The position numbers were made by a program, and so were the translations under genes. Positions 1 through 8,941 of a stretch of DNA of 64,000 bases are shown here, one piece after another. Source of the DNA: Trinickia dinghuensis. Lineage in GTDB: Bacteria > Pseudomonadota > Gammaproteobacteria > Burkholderiales > Burkholderiaceae. The stretch is from the NCBI RefSeq assembly GCF_003367175.1, contig NZ_QRGA01000003.1:124681-188680 (forward strand), written 5' to 3'. How positions within the stretch are numbered: position 1 is the first letter of the stretch; each line of letters starts with the position of its first letter. Below the pieces are notes generated by a model. The model ran no database searches. It was not told the origin of the DNA and saw only the letters and a list, made by a program, of their open reading frames with translations.

Positions 1-891
<891 letters not shown>

Positions 892-1042
892 GAATCGTCC
901 TTTGCTATGATGAGCGGGCGTCTGCGGCGGGCGGGCCGGGCAATGGAGACTGATGACGGCCGCGATTGCGGCTACGACCTTCGGTCACGAATTTCAGTGA
1001 CGAATTTCGGTCTCTTACCGGCTGGCGCTCGAAACGCAGACA

Positions 1043-1058
1043 CTGTATAAAAAAACAG
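1043..1058. promoter_or_regulatory. LexA (SOS) box of recA
   Basis: CTGTATAAAAAAACAG matches the CTGT-N8-ACAG SOS consensus exactly and lies in the recA/regulator divergent region. LexA binding here would repress recA until DNA damage. Confidence 0.9.
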
Positions 1059-1213
1059 GGTTCTTTGCAAGCCCGATGCGGGCGGATTTGCGTCGCGGCA
1101 ACGGAGCTTCGGCGCGGCGCCTCACAAAACCGACCCAAGTCGGATCCATACGAGAACACGGAGACACCCGCCCGGTACCGGCACGAAAGCGCCGGCCGGC
1201 CGCGCGGCGCATC

Positions 1214-2029
1214 ATGCGAATACTCATTGCCGAAGACGACAGCATACTCGCGGACGGCCTCGTCCGATCACTCCGCCAATCGGGCTATGCCGTCGATCAC
1301 GTGAAGAGCGGGACCGAAGCCGACGCCGCGCTGTCGATGCAGACGTTCGACCTCTTGATTCTCGATCTCGGCCTGCCGCGCATGTCCGGGCTCGAGGTGC
1401 TGCGCCGCTTGCGCGCGCGCAATTCGGCGCTGCCCGTGCTGATCCTCACGGCGGTAGACGGCGTCGACGAGCGCGTGAAAGGGCTCGATCTGGGCGCCGA
1501 CGACTACATGAGCAAGCCGTTCCATCTGAACGAACTCGAAGCGCGCGTGCGGGCGCTGACGCGGCGCGGCAGCGGCGGCGGGCCCACCGTCGTGCGGCAC
1601 GGCTCGCTGGCCTACGATCAGGTCGGGCGCGTCGCGTCGGTGGGCGACCAGCTGCTCGAACTCTCCGCGCGCGAGCTGGGCGTGCTCGAAGTGCTGCTGC
1701 AGCGGATCGGGCGGCTCGTCTCGAAAGAGCAGCTCGTCGACCACCTCTGCGAATGGGGTGAAGAGGTCAGCAACAATGCGATCGAAGTCTACGTCCACCG
1801 CCTGCGCAAGAAAATCGAACCGAGCGGCGTGCGCATCATCACGGTGCGCGGACTGGGATACTGCCTGGAAAAGCCCGCGGCAAATGGCTCAGGGGTAGGT
1901 GCGGGCTCGGGCGCGACCGCAAGCGCGGCAAGCATCGGCGCGGCCGTAGCGCCGGCTGCGGCCGTCGCGAACGCGCCGGTCCCGCCTCCCGCGCTGGCCG
2001 ACGCAGCTGTGAACGTCCGGCCGAAGTAG
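1214..2029 (+). CDS. OmpR-family response regulator (TctD-like)
   Basis: A 271-residue response regulator. The receiver domain (1-115) has the acidic pair EDD near residue 8, the phospho-acceptor D51 (LLILDLGLPRMSG) and the switch lysine in MSKPF. A winged-helix DNA-binding domain of the Trans_reg_C type follows (about 128-222, ending RGLGYCLEK). The last 45 residues are a low-complexity Ala/Pro/Val tail not needed for the fold. The ATG at 1214 was chosen because the receiver begins there; the frame stays open upstream to 1076 but that stretch is Arg-rich and unlike the family. The partner kinase starts 7 bases after the stop. The TctD assignment rests on family resemblance and on the partner, not on known targets. 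Confidence 0.93.
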   Translation: MRILIAEDDSILADGLVRSLRQSGYAVDHVKSGTEADAALSMQTFDLLILDLGLPRMSGLEVLRRLRARNSALPVLILTAVDGVDERVKGLDLGADDYMSKPFHLNELEARVRALTRRGSGGGPTVVRHGSLAYDQVGRVASVGDQLLELSARELGVLEVLLQRIGRLVSKEQLVDHLCEWGEEVSNNAIEVYVHRLRKKIEPSGVRIITVRGLGYCLEKPAANGSGVGAGSGATASAASIGAAVAPAAAVANAPVPPPALADAAVNVRPK

Positions 2030-2036
2030 GCCCGCC

Positions 2037-3653
2037 TTGGCCTCCTCCGCACCGGCGAACGACGGCACGCCGCACGCGCCGGGTTCGCAGCCGGCCATAC
2101 CTCCCGAGCAGTCGGGACCACCGGTGCCCGACGCGGAACCGCGCGCCGCTCGCCCCAATCCGTTCGCCCCGCCCGACGAAATGGAGCCTGTCCGGCCAGG
2201 CCGGCCCCGTTCGCTGTTCGGCGAGATTCTCGACTGGATGCTTGCGCCGTTGCTGCTGCTCTGGCCGATGAGCATCGCGGTGACGTATCTCGTCGCCAAG
2301 ACGATCGCCAACGGCCCTTTCGACCGCGGCCTCGAAACCGACGCCTACGTGCTCGCGCGGCAGATACACCCGGTCAACGGCGTGGCCACGCTCACGTTGC
2401 CGAGCGCCGCGCGCGATTTTCTGACCGGCGACAACGTCGACAAGGTCTTCTATCAGGTGATCGGCACACGCGGCGAACTCGTCGCGGGCGTGCGCGACAT
2501 GCCGCTGCCGAGCGACGACGACCATCCTCAGCCCGGTTTCGTCGAATTTCGCGATGCGACGCTGCACGGCAACGACATCCGCATCGCATACACGACCGCG
2601 GTCCTTGCCGTGGGCGGGGCCGGAGAAACAGGCGCGAGCGCGATCAACGGGTCGTCGTCCGTGCTGATCCAGGTGGCCGAAACGCTGGACAAGCGCAGCG
2701 CGCTCGCCAACGAGATCATCAAAGGCGTGATCCTGCCGCAGTTCGTGATCCTGCCGCTGGCGATCGTGCTGGTCTGGTTCGGACTTTCGCGCGGGCTTGC
2801 GCCGTTGACGTCGCTGCAGGCGAATCTGCGTGCGCGCCGGCCCGACGATCTCTCGCCGCTCGAAGCGTCGAGCGCGCCGCCCGAGATCGAACCGCTCGTG
2901 ACCTCGTTCAACGACTTGCTGACGCGGCTTGCGCAAAACATCGATTTGCAAAAGCGCTTCATCGCCGACGCGGCGCACCAGATGAAGACGCCGCTAGCCG
3001 GCCTGCACATGCAGGCCGAACTCGCGCTGCGGGACGACGTATCGCCCGACGTGCGCCGCTCGCTCGAGCAGATCGCGACGGGCGCCGATCAAGCCGCGCG
3101 CCTCGTCACGCAGTTGCTGGCGCTGGCGCGCGCGGAGAATCGCATGTCGGGGCATGTCTTCACGCAGGTCGAGATCGCGCATCTAGCCCGCCTTGCCGTG
3201 CGCGACTGGGTGCGCGCCGCACTCGCAAAACAGATGGATCTGGGTTACGAGGCCCCGGACGAGCCGGTTTTCGTCGACGGCAATCCGGTGATGCTTCGAG
3301 AGATGCTGTCGAACGTCATCGACAATGCGATCCGCTATACGCCGGCCGGCGGGCGCATCACCGTGCGTGTCAGGCCGGAGCACGAAGCCGGGCGGGTGCG
3401 GATCGAAGTGGAAGATACCGGCCCCGGGATTGCGCCGGCCGAACGGCCAAAGGTGGTCGAGCGGTTCTATCGGATCCTTGGGCGGGAAGGCGACGGCAGC
3501 GGCCTCGGTCTCGCAATCGTCAGGGAAATCGCCACGATGCACGATGGCACGCTGACGCTCGACGATCATGTCTATCAGGAGTCGCCGCGGCTCGCGGGGA
3601 CGCTGGTTCGGATCGATCTGCCGGTCTCGCGGAATACTACAGGCTTGACCTGA
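2037..3653 (+). CDS. Sensor histidine kinase (TctE-like)
   Basis: A membrane histidine kinase of 538 residues from a TTG start. The N-terminus is long and proline-rich. Membrane segment 1 (about 66-90) and segment 2 (about 226-250) flank a periplasmic sensing region of the 2CSK_N type. A HisKA domain carries the phosphorylated H314 in DAAHQMKTPL. The ATPase domain shows the N box (NVIDNAIRYTP, about 425), the G1 box DTGPGI (about 460) and the GSGLGL box (about 487). It is translated with the upstream regulator, and the two should form one phosphorelay. TctE kinases sense tricarboxylates in some species, but the ligand here cannot be told from sequence. An internal start after the proline-rich leader is possible. 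Confidence 0.93.
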   Translation: MASSAPANDGTPHAPGSQPAIPPEQSGPPVPDAEPRAARPNPFAPPDEMEPVRPGRPRSLFGEILDWMLAPLLLLWPMSIAVTYLVAKTIANGPFDRGLETDAYVLARQIHPVNGVATLTLPSAARDFLTGDNVDKVFYQVIGTRGELVAGVRDMPLPSDDDHPQPGFVEFRDATLHGNDIRIAYTTAVLAVGGAGETGASAINGSSSVLIQVAETLDKRSALANEIIKGVILPQFVILPLAIVLVWFGLSRGLAPLTSLQANLRARRPDDLSPLEASSAPPEIEPLVTSFNDLLTRLAQNIDLQKRFIADAAHQMKTPLAGLHMQAELALRDDVSPDVRRSLEQIATGADQAARLVTQLLALARAENRMSGHVFTQVEIAHLARLAVRDWVRAALAKQMDLGYEAPDEPVFVDGNPVMLREMLSNVIDNAIRYTPAGGRITVRVRPEHEAGRVRIEVEDTGPGIAPAERPKVVERFYRILGREGDGSGLGLAIVREIATMHDGTLTLDDHVYQESPRLAGTLVRIDLPVSRNTTGLT

Positions 3654-3754
3654 GACGGTCAGTTCTGCGGCTCGCCCACCCACGCTGCGAATTGGTGCTC
3701 GGCAGACGGGCGCGACGGGAACCGTCGTTTTTGGCCCGGCTCCGCGCAAGGGGG

Positions 3755-3783
3755 TTGACAGCCCACCCCATCATGGCCATAAT
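3755..3783 (+). promoter_or_regulatory. Promoter of tRNA-Met
   Basis: TTGACA (3755-3760) and CATAAT (3778-3783) are separated by 17 bases, a near-consensus sigma70 promoter. It ends 11 bases before the tRNA and drives it across the island junction. Confidence 0.85.
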
Positions 3784-3794
3784 CCGTTTTCTTT

Positions 3795-3871
<77 letters not shown>

Positions 3872-3880
3872 GTTGCACAA

Positions 3881-3910
3881 AAGCCCTGATTCGTCAGGGC
3901 TTTTTCTTTT
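3881..3910 (+). terminator. Element-borne terminator behind tRNA-Met
   Basis: AAGCCCTGA, loop TTCG, TCAGGGCTT, then TTTCTTTT: a strong intrinsic terminator 9 bases after the tRNA and inside the island. It replaces the chromosomal terminator that insertion moved to 25066-25100. Confidence 0.88.
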
Positions 3911-3923
3911 CCAGCATCGCGCT

Positions 3924-3946
3924 GGGGGTCCAAAGCGGTGGTCCAC
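3924..3946. promoter_or_regulatory. Left candidate integrase arm site
   Basis: GGGGGTCCAAAGCGGTGGTCC lies about 50 bases inside attL. It closely matches 24951-24974, about 65 bases inside attR. Both hold GGTCCA followed by an inverted or near-inverted partner. Paired motifs inside each end are typical of integrase or excisionase arm sites; this role is inferred. Confidence 0.5.
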
Positions 3947-3963
3947 TCTTATTGAGTGAGCCC

Positions 3964-5472
3964 ATGCGCTTAGCGTCCCACCTTCGCCGTTCTCGACACG
4001 GCGTCTATTCGTTTCGCCTCGTCCTCCCCGCCCCGCTGCGAGCCGCCCTAGGCCAAGGCGAAATCAAGCGTTCCCTCGGCACGAAGAGCCCCGCCGCCGC
4101 TCGCCTCCTGGCCTACGCGCTGTCGGCTAAACTCATCCCCATCATCGACCAAGCGAGGCGGCTGGTGGCATTCGATCCCGACAACATCGACGCGCAAGCG
4201 ATTCGCCGCCTCATTGTCGAAGGCCTGCGCGTCGAGCCAAATGGCGCTGTTTCCGTTGACCGGCTCGAAACGACGCCAGGCCGAGAGGCCGAAGAGCTGC
4301 GCGAGTTCGCCGCCATGGTCGAGCGAACGAGGTCGCGGGCGCAGCAACGCATGGCCGGCGAGCCGAGCGCGGCCCAGCTCGCGGAGCGCGACGAGTTGGC
4401 GGCGGCGATCGGGCTCGCGCCTCGCGCGCCCGTCGATGTGCCACAAAAGCTCGACGAAGCGATCGCCGCCTGGCTGTCTCACCTCGGGGCACTGGCGGGG
4501 TCGACGCGGAAAGCCTACGCAACGGCCTTGGCCGGGCTCGCCCGCGCCGTCGGCGGCCCGGACACGATGGTTCACGCAATCACGCGCGGCCAGTGCATCC
4601 GCTACGCCGAAGGCCTGCTCGCGCCGGGAGCCGGCGGGAAGCCGCTCCACCCGAAGACCGTCCGCTCGCAAATCAACGCCTCGGAGCTGTTCTTGAAATG
4701 GGCGGTCGGGAATGGCCGGCACCTTGGCCCGAACCCGCTGGAAGGGGTTGCCCGGCCGTCGCCGACGCGCAGCGACGAGGGCGGCGCTGAAGCCTTCACG
4801 CTCGACGAGCTGCGCTTGATCTTCGAGCCGGAGCGCTACAACAAAGCGAAGCGCCCGCACCAGTTCTGGGCTCCGCTGATCGCCCTGTTCACGGGCGCGA
4901 GGGCAAATGAGATCGCGCAGCTTCGCCTGTCGGACCTCGAAAGGGTTGACGGCCTGCCGTGCATTCGCGTCGACCACGATCCGCGCGGCGACAACCCGAC
5001 GCGCACCAAGAACGCGGACTCAGTGCGAACGATCCCCATGCACTCGGAGTTGATCCGGCTGGGGCTCCTCGCCTACGCCAAAGACGTTGAGGACGCGGGC
5101 GGCACGAGGCTCTTTCCGTATCTGCCGATGGACGCCCTGGGCAAGCGGGAGAAATACATCAGCCGCGACTTCAACGAAAAGCACCTCCCGGAGGTCGGCG
5201 TCCATCAGCCGCGCCGCAAGGTGTTCCACAGCTTCCGGGACACGGCGGAGACCGCGTTCCACGCCAACGGCGCGAACCCGGTGCAAATCGACGAATGGAT
5301 CGGCCACAAGGCGGAGGGGATGGGCGCCTCGCGCTACAAGGCGAAGTTCACGCCCGCGCAGCTCGCGGAGCTGGTCTTGCCGAAGCTCCAATATTCGGGG
5401 CTCGACCTGAGCAGTCTGCGCTACTCGCCGGGGCGCTGGAACTATTGGCTGTCGAAGAACCTGCGACCGTAA
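3964..5472 (+). CDS. Tyrosine site-specific integrase of the element
   Basis: A 502-residue integrase. An N-terminal DUF6538-like segment (SFRLVLPAPLR) leads, a SAM-like core-binding domain lies at about 160-250, and the catalytic domain at about 275-465. The visible catalytic residues are R313 (GARANEIAQLR), K349 in RTKNADSVR, H422 and R425 (HSFRD), H448 (IGHKAEG) and Y458. It sits about 90 bases inside attL and reads away from the tRNA, the usual arrangement for tRNA-targeted elements, so it most likely recombines the 17-bp tRNA site. The ATG at 3964 was preferred; a TTG at 3952 adds four residues. No dedicated excisionase is adjacent. Confidence 0.95.
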   Translation: MRLASHLRRSRHGVYSFRLVLPAPLRAALGQGEIKRSLGTKSPAAARLLAYALSAKLIPIIDQARRLVAFDPDNIDAQAIRRLIVEGLRVEPNGAVSVDRLETTPGREAEELREFAAMVERTRSRAQQRMAGEPSAAQLAERDELAAAIGLAPRAPVDVPQKLDEAIAAWLSHLGALAGSTRKAYATALAGLARAVGGPDTMVHAITRGQCIRYAEGLLAPGAGGKPLHPKTVRSQINASELFLKWAVGNGRHLGPNPLEGVARPSPTRSDEGGAEAFTLDELRLIFEPERYNKAKRPHQFWAPLIALFTGARANEIAQLRLSDLERVDGLPCIRVDHDPRGDNPTRTKNADSVRTIPMHSELIRLGLLAYAKDVEDAGGTRLFPYLPMDALGKREKYISRDFNEKHLPEVGVHQPRRKVFHSFRDTAETAFHANGANPVQIDEWIGHKAEGMGASRYKAKFTPAQLAELVLPKLQYSGLDLSSLRYSPGRWNYWLSKNLRP

Positions 5473-5584
5473 AAGGTCGGTGCGATCCATGCACGAACAA
5501 ATCGAACACACTCAAATTTTCACGTCGATTTTTGATGCGCGAAAATTGGCAGCCAAAAACTGCGCACGAATTTGCACGTTCGAT
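5473..5584. other. AT-rich spacer between integrase and array promoter
   Basis: This stretch is clearly AT-richer than its surroundings. It contains an imperfect inverted repeat AATTTTC...GAAAATT around 5515-5547. No open frame with a credible start is seen. It may bind element regulators, but nothing proves it. Confidence 0.4.
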
Positions 5585-5612
5585 TTGACAAACACGAATA
5601 TTGCGCTATATA
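5585..5612 (+). promoter_or_regulatory. Promoter of the hairpin-array RNA
   Basis: TTGACA (5585-5590) and TATATA (5607-5612) are 16 bases apart; TATATT at 5609-5614 gives an 18-base alternative. The expected start point is about 5618-5620, exactly where the hairpin array begins, so the promoter is placed to make the short RNA. Confidence 0.8.
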
Positions 5613-5618
5613 TTTACA

Positions 5619-5731
5619 TCCATCCGCAACGCCCGTAGGCGGGCACCATCCGTTAAGCTTGTAGGCAAGCATCGTATCCGTTACGCTCGTAGGCGAGCCC
5701 AAGCCCCAAGGGTAAAACCTTGGGGCTTTTT
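5619..5731 (+). ncRNA. Predicted three-hairpin small RNA with terminator
   Basis: Three tandem units at 5621-5646, 5647-5674 and 5675-5700 each read roughly YATCCGYWAMG plus a 5-bp hairpin with loop TAGG. The stems are GCCCG/CGGGC (5631-5644), GCTTG/CAAGC (5657-5670) and GCTCG/CGAGC (5685-5698). Stem positions 3 and 4 change between units with matching changes on the other side, while the loop never changes, which is the mark of a selected RNA structure. An intrinsic terminator follows at once (stem 5701-5711/5718-5728). Together with the upstream promoter this predicts an RNA of about 113 nt. It precedes the NYN gene in the same direction. The role is unknown; antitoxin, regulator or nuclease substrate are all possible. 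Confidence 0.75.
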
Positions 5732-5735
5732 CGTT
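5701..5735 (+). terminator. Intrinsic terminator between array and NYN gene
   Basis: An 11-bp stem AAGCCCCAAGG/CCTTGGGGCTT with loop GTAAAA, then TTTTCGTTT. It would end most transcripts after the array and let only read-through reach the NYN gene, as in ToxI-ToxN type loci. Confidence 0.9.
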
Positions 5736-5765
5736 TGCATGACACAAACACAATATGGAGACAAC

Positions 5766-6380
5766 ATGTCGAAGGTCGCAGTTTTCATCGACGGGGGCCA
5801 TCTGCGCTCTTATGCGCGCAAAGCAAAAAAGACATACAACCCTGCATTCGTGGTCGCAACAGCACGCGCAACCCTTTCGGCAGGCGACACGCTGTTTCGA
5901 ATCCTCTACTACGATTGCGACCCATTTTCTGGCACCGTCAAAAAGCCGGTGTCAAACACCCCCCACACCTTTCCTCCCAATCAGTCGTTCCTGAACAGCC
6001 TGGCCGAAGAAGAGTTGGTGGCTGTTCGTCGCGGCGTCTTGAAATTCCGTGGATGGGAACGAACGAAGGCCAGTTTGGCCGCCACCGACGCCGCTGTGGC
6101 AGCTGGAAACCCTCCGCCTGCCGTGACTGACGCCGACTTCTCCGCTCGCTTTGAGCAGAAGGGCGTCGACCTCCGAATTGGCCTCGACCTATCCACCATG
6201 GCCGACAGCGGCGCCGTCGAAGAAATGATCGTCATGACGGGGGACACGGATTTGATTCCAGCCCTCAAACTTGTGCGCGCGCGGGGCTTCCAAGTGTCGG
6301 GGGTGGCGTTGCCGAACTACGCGATCATTGGCGAGTTGCGGCAACACCTTGACCTGTTCCGCTCTGTGGCTGCCTGGTAG
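5766..6380 (+). CDS. NYN-domain (LabA/DUF88, PIN-like) ribonuclease
   Basis: A 204-residue protein that is essentially one NYN domain, a PIN-like fold that cuts RNA using acidic residues holding metal. The acidic set is intact: D9 in VFIDGGHLR, D135 and D141 in KGVDLRIGLD, and D160 and D162 in MTGDTDLIP, followed by the usual KLVRARGF. No membrane segment or extra domain is seen. The ATG at 5766 has GGAG 5 bases upstream; the frame is open back to 5601 but that would run through the terminator and hairpins, so it is not coding. Its only nearby promoter is that of the array RNA, so expression probably depends on terminator read-through. A nuclease activity is inferred from the fold; toxin or defence function is a hypothesis. 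Confidence 0.88.
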   Translation: MSKVAVFIDGGHLRSYARKAKKTYNPAFVVATARATLSAGDTLFRILYYDCDPFSGTVKKPVSNTPHTFPPNQSFLNSLAEEELVAVRRGVLKFRGWERTKASLAATDAAVAAGNPPPAVTDADFSARFEQKGVDLRIGLDLSTMADSGAVEEMIVMTGDTDLIPALKLVRARGFQVSGVALPNYAIIGELRQHLDLFRSVAAW

Positions 6381-6774
6381 AGGGCGTCATAGTCGAGGGC
6401 GACCGGCTCAACCGGGTGGTCCTTTGCATGGTTGCGACAACATCCGCCGCCTCCGACGCATCCGCCTGATTTTAAAAACTCGGCGTTCTCGGCTAACGAC
6501 GGCGAATTCTCAGCAATCTACGGTTTGTGGTGGACGATGAGCCCTGCTTATCGGGAACCGCACAACGTTCGCGGTTGGCGTCTCAAAAGCCGCCCGCATT
6601 GACGCGTCCCGCCGTCAGCCCCCACCGTTCGGGTCAAGGGCGAGCGCGAGCGCTCGGCGAAGCGAACCCTTGACGCGCCGGGACTGCGGACAATTGCAAA
6701 AGGGTTGCGGGCGACGCCTCTTCGCCCGCAACCCTTGAAAACCGCTTTTGACGCCGAAAGCCCTGTCCCTTGGA
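6381..6774. other. Gene-free stretch with two inverted repeats
   Basis: No convincing gene. It holds an inverted repeat GTCAAGGG...CCCTTGAC (6633-6640/6667-6674), with a nested CGAGCG/CGCTCG pair, and the long hairpin at 6700-6736 described separately. Confidence 0.5.
6697..6736 (-). terminator. Long perfect hairpin after the XRE gene
   Basis: AAGGGTTGCGGGCGA (6700-6714) pairs perfectly with TCGCCCGCAACCCTT (6722-6736) over a 7-base loop. Read on the minus strand the stem ends in TTTT, so it fits a terminator for the XRE gene, which ends at 6775. The 15-bp perfect stem is longer than most terminators. Confidence 0.6.
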
Positions 6775-7233
6775 TCAAACCTTCGGGCGCTGCCTCGTCT
6801 TGGCCGGCGCTTGTGGCAACGAATCGGACAAAACCCTGTGTTCGAGCTCAGCCCGCATCCTCTCAACTTGCTCGCGTAAATCGTCGCGCTCGCGAGCGGT
6901 CGTCGCGAACTCCGACAGCATTCTGAGCGCGGCTCGTCGCGCTTCCGGCGACAGATCAGCGATCAACTCTGCGATTTGCGCGCCGTCTTCACCCGACTTT
7001 CCTCGATATTCACCAAACAGCGCGGAAATTGGACAGCGGAAGAGATCCGCGAATTGCCCGAGCCTGTGAAGCGTCGGCGTGATCGTTCCTGTTTCTATTC
7101 GCGAGACAGTCTCTTTTTCGAGCCCCAGGACGTCGCCGACGCGCGACTGGGTGTAGCCCGCCGCCTTTCGCTGAGCCGCGATGGCCGCCCCGACTCTTTT
7201 GGCGAGCTCTTCGCCGACGCCCTCGCCTTTCAT
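6775..7233 (-). CDS. XRE-family transcriptional regulator
   Basis: A 152-residue protein with an N-terminal Cro/CI helix-turn-helix (about 13-66: YTQSRVGDVLGLEKETVSRIE) and a C-terminal coiled-coil-like helix (about 90-135, ERDDLREQVERMRAELE) that probably dimerises it. The ATG is preceded by GGGGAGGGAG, a very strong ribosome binding site. It is divergent from the secreted-protein run starting at 7397 and shares a 163-base control region with it, so it may regulate that run, itself, or transfer of the element. Targets are inferred from position only. Confidence 0.88.
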   Translation of the reverse strand: MKGEGVGEELAKRVGAAIAAQRKAAGYTQSRVGDVLGLEKETVSRIETGTITPTLHRLGQFADLFRCPISALFGEYRGKSGEDGAQIAELIADLSPEARRAALRMLSEFATTARERDDLREQVERMRAELEHRVLSDSLPQAPAKTRQRPKV

Positions 7234-7396
7234 GACTCCCTCCCCGTTGCTGCAAAAAAACGACGTTCGACGTCATTCTCACAACGCAGGACGTTCACAA
7301 ATTGACGTCTGGAGTTACGATATTGACGCCTTAAATCAATTTAAGGCCGGCGGACGCTCGCGTCGGCTGTTTTGCGCAACGAATAGCGAGAACAAC

Positions 7397-8500
7397 ATGA
7401 AGAGAACAATCATCGCGGTCCTGGTCGCGGGGGGTCTTGCCGCCTGCGGCGGCGGGGGCGGAGGCGGCTCGTCGGGCGGCAGCGCGTCGACGAGCACCGG
7501 TTCGGGCAGTTCCACCAGCACGAGCGCGCCGGCCGTCGCACTGATCGCGGCGCCTGGCGCGAGCGCGGGCTCCTTCACGGCGACCGGCGACGTCGTCAAC
7601 GACACGCTGGCGTTCATCAACGCGATGCGCGCCCAAGCCGGCCTTCCGGCCCTGTCCTTCCAATCGGGCGTCGCGCAAGCCGCGACCAACCATTCGCTTT
7701 GGGAGCAAGACAATAATGTGGTCGGCCACTACGAAACCTCCGGCCAGCCGGGCTACACGGGCGTTTCGCCGACGGACCGCGTGAACCAGTTCTACAAGAC
7801 GCAATCGGTCGGCGAAGTGACCACGGGTTTCACGGGCGCCTTCGCGAGTTCGACGGAACCGATCCAAGCGCTGTTTGACGCTCCGTTCCACCGCGCCATC
7901 ATCCTGTTCGACTCGGTCTACGCCGGCCCGGGCGACGCGACGACGACCGACACGTCGAAGCTCTCGACGCTGACCGTCGACTTCGCCGACTACAAGCAGG
8001 TCATCGCTGACAACCAGCTGGTCGCGTGGCCCTACAACGGCATGACGGGTGTCGACACAGGCTGGTATGCGAACGAAAGCCCGAACCCGGTCGCTTCCTA
8101 CAACAACGGGGCTCTGGAAAACACCGTCGTCGGCTACCCCGTGACGCTCTCGGGCGGCGACAACGCGGCGTTTTCGAACGTCTCGTTCACGATCGCGGAC
8201 GCGGCGGGCAACAACGTGCCGTGCGTCGAGACGGACAGCTCGAACAACTCGGACGCGACGCGCCTGGCGATGTGCGTGCCGACCGCAAAGCTGGCGACCA
8301 ACACGACCTACACGGTCAAGGTCTCCGGTTCGCTGGCCAACAACTCGTTCGCCGCGACGCCGTTCGCCGTGAGCTGGACGTTCACGACGGCGACGACGGA
8401 CAACGCCCCGATCGGCGCGCCGACATCCGCCAGCGCCCAAAGCGCAAGCGGCTCGCGCGCATTCGAGCAAGTCTCGCCCCGCCGAATCATTCTCAATTGA
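7397..8500 (+). CDS. CAP/SCP-domain lipoprotein
   Basis: A 367-residue protein with a lipoprotein signal peptide (lipobox LAAC, acylated C17), then a Gly/Ser/Thr linker rich in GGGGGGG and STSTG, then a CAP (cysteine-rich secretory protein) domain at about 65-205 starting DTLAFINAMRAQAGLPAL, with histidines in NHSLWE and FHRAI. The C-terminal 130 residues resemble a small beta-sandwich domain (VSFTIADAAGNNVP, TYTVKVSGSL). It should sit on the outer membrane. CAP domains bind lipids or act on other proteins, and the role here is unknown. The start at 7397 was chosen because the signal peptide begins there. It is the first gene of a four-gene same-strand run on the island. Confidence 0.85.
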   Translation: MKRTIIAVLVAGGLAACGGGGGGGSSGGSASTSTGSGSSTSTSAPAVALIAAPGASAGSFTATGDVVNDTLAFINAMRAQAGLPALSFQSGVAQAATNHSLWEQDNNVVGHYETSGQPGYTGVSPTDRVNQFYKTQSVGEVTTGFTGAFASSTEPIQALFDAPFHRAIILFDSVYAGPGDATTTDTSKLSTLTVDFADYKQVIADNQLVAWPYNGMTGVDTGWYANESPNPVASYNNGALENTVVGYPVTLSGGDNAAFSNVSFTIADAAGNNVPCVETDSSNNSDATRLAMCVPTAKLATNTTYTVKVSGSLANNSFAATPFAVSWTFTTATTDNAPIGAPTSASAQSASGSRAFEQVSPRRIILN

Positions 8501-8508
8501 GAGCTTCC

Positions 8509-8853
8509 ATGAGCCAACGAAACAAGAAGATTTCCATCGCCCTCGCGCTCGCCGCGTCGACGCTTTTGTCCGCCTGCGGCGGCTCGCCAAGCGAGAGCGA
8601 CGTTCGCGCCGCCCTGGAAAAGCAAGTCGAGGCGGGGCGCCAGCAAGCCGAGCAATTCGCCGGCAAGAACTCGTTTCTTGAACAACAAGCCGCTGAGCAG
8701 AAGAAAGCCGTCGACGAGGTCAAGTTGATCGGCTGCAAAGCCGACGGCGACAAGGCTTACCTGTGCGACGTCGAGGGGAAAGCCGGCGCGGCCCGCGTTC
8801 GGATGCTCAAAGGCTCCGATGGCTGGCTCGCCGTCGACGCCGACAAAAGTTGA
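8509..8853 (+). CDS. Small lipoprotein, function unknown
   Basis: A 114-residue protein with a clear lipoprotein signal (STLLSACGG). A helical region with many Gln, Glu and Lys follows (about 28-75), then a short domain with two cysteines (IGCKADGDKAYLCDVEGKAG) that may form a disulfide. It starts 8 bases after the CAP gene stop, so the two are cotranscribed. The C-terminal part resembles small secreted proteins that accompany pili or surface proteins, but no family is recognised. Export to the periplasm is the only firm prediction. Confidence 0.75.
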   Translation: MSQRNKKISIALALAASTLLSACGGSPSESDVRAALEKQVEAGRQQAEQFAGKNSFLEQQAAEQKKAVDEVKLIGCKADGDKAYLCDVEGKAGAARVRMLKGSDGWLAVDADKS

Positions 8854-8941
8854 GCGCCAACCGGCCGGCTTTCCGACCTCCCTGTTGGCGCGCGCGGCAG
8901 TCGCCGCGCAACCTCCACGACCAATCAACGCTAAAACGATC

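Noticed and set aside
5621-5700. The tandem repeats as a CRISPR array
   Set aside because: Units are 26-28 bases with no unique spacers between them, and no cas genes are present. The compensated stems point to a structured RNA.
5601-5765. In-frame upstream extension of the NYN gene
   Set aside because: It would translate through the hairpin array and terminator; the ATG at 5766 has its own GGAG and starts the domain.
8026-8508. Upstream part of an overlapping frame before the small lipoprotein
   Set aside because: It lies inside the CAP lipoprotein gene; the lipoprotein signal starts at 8509.
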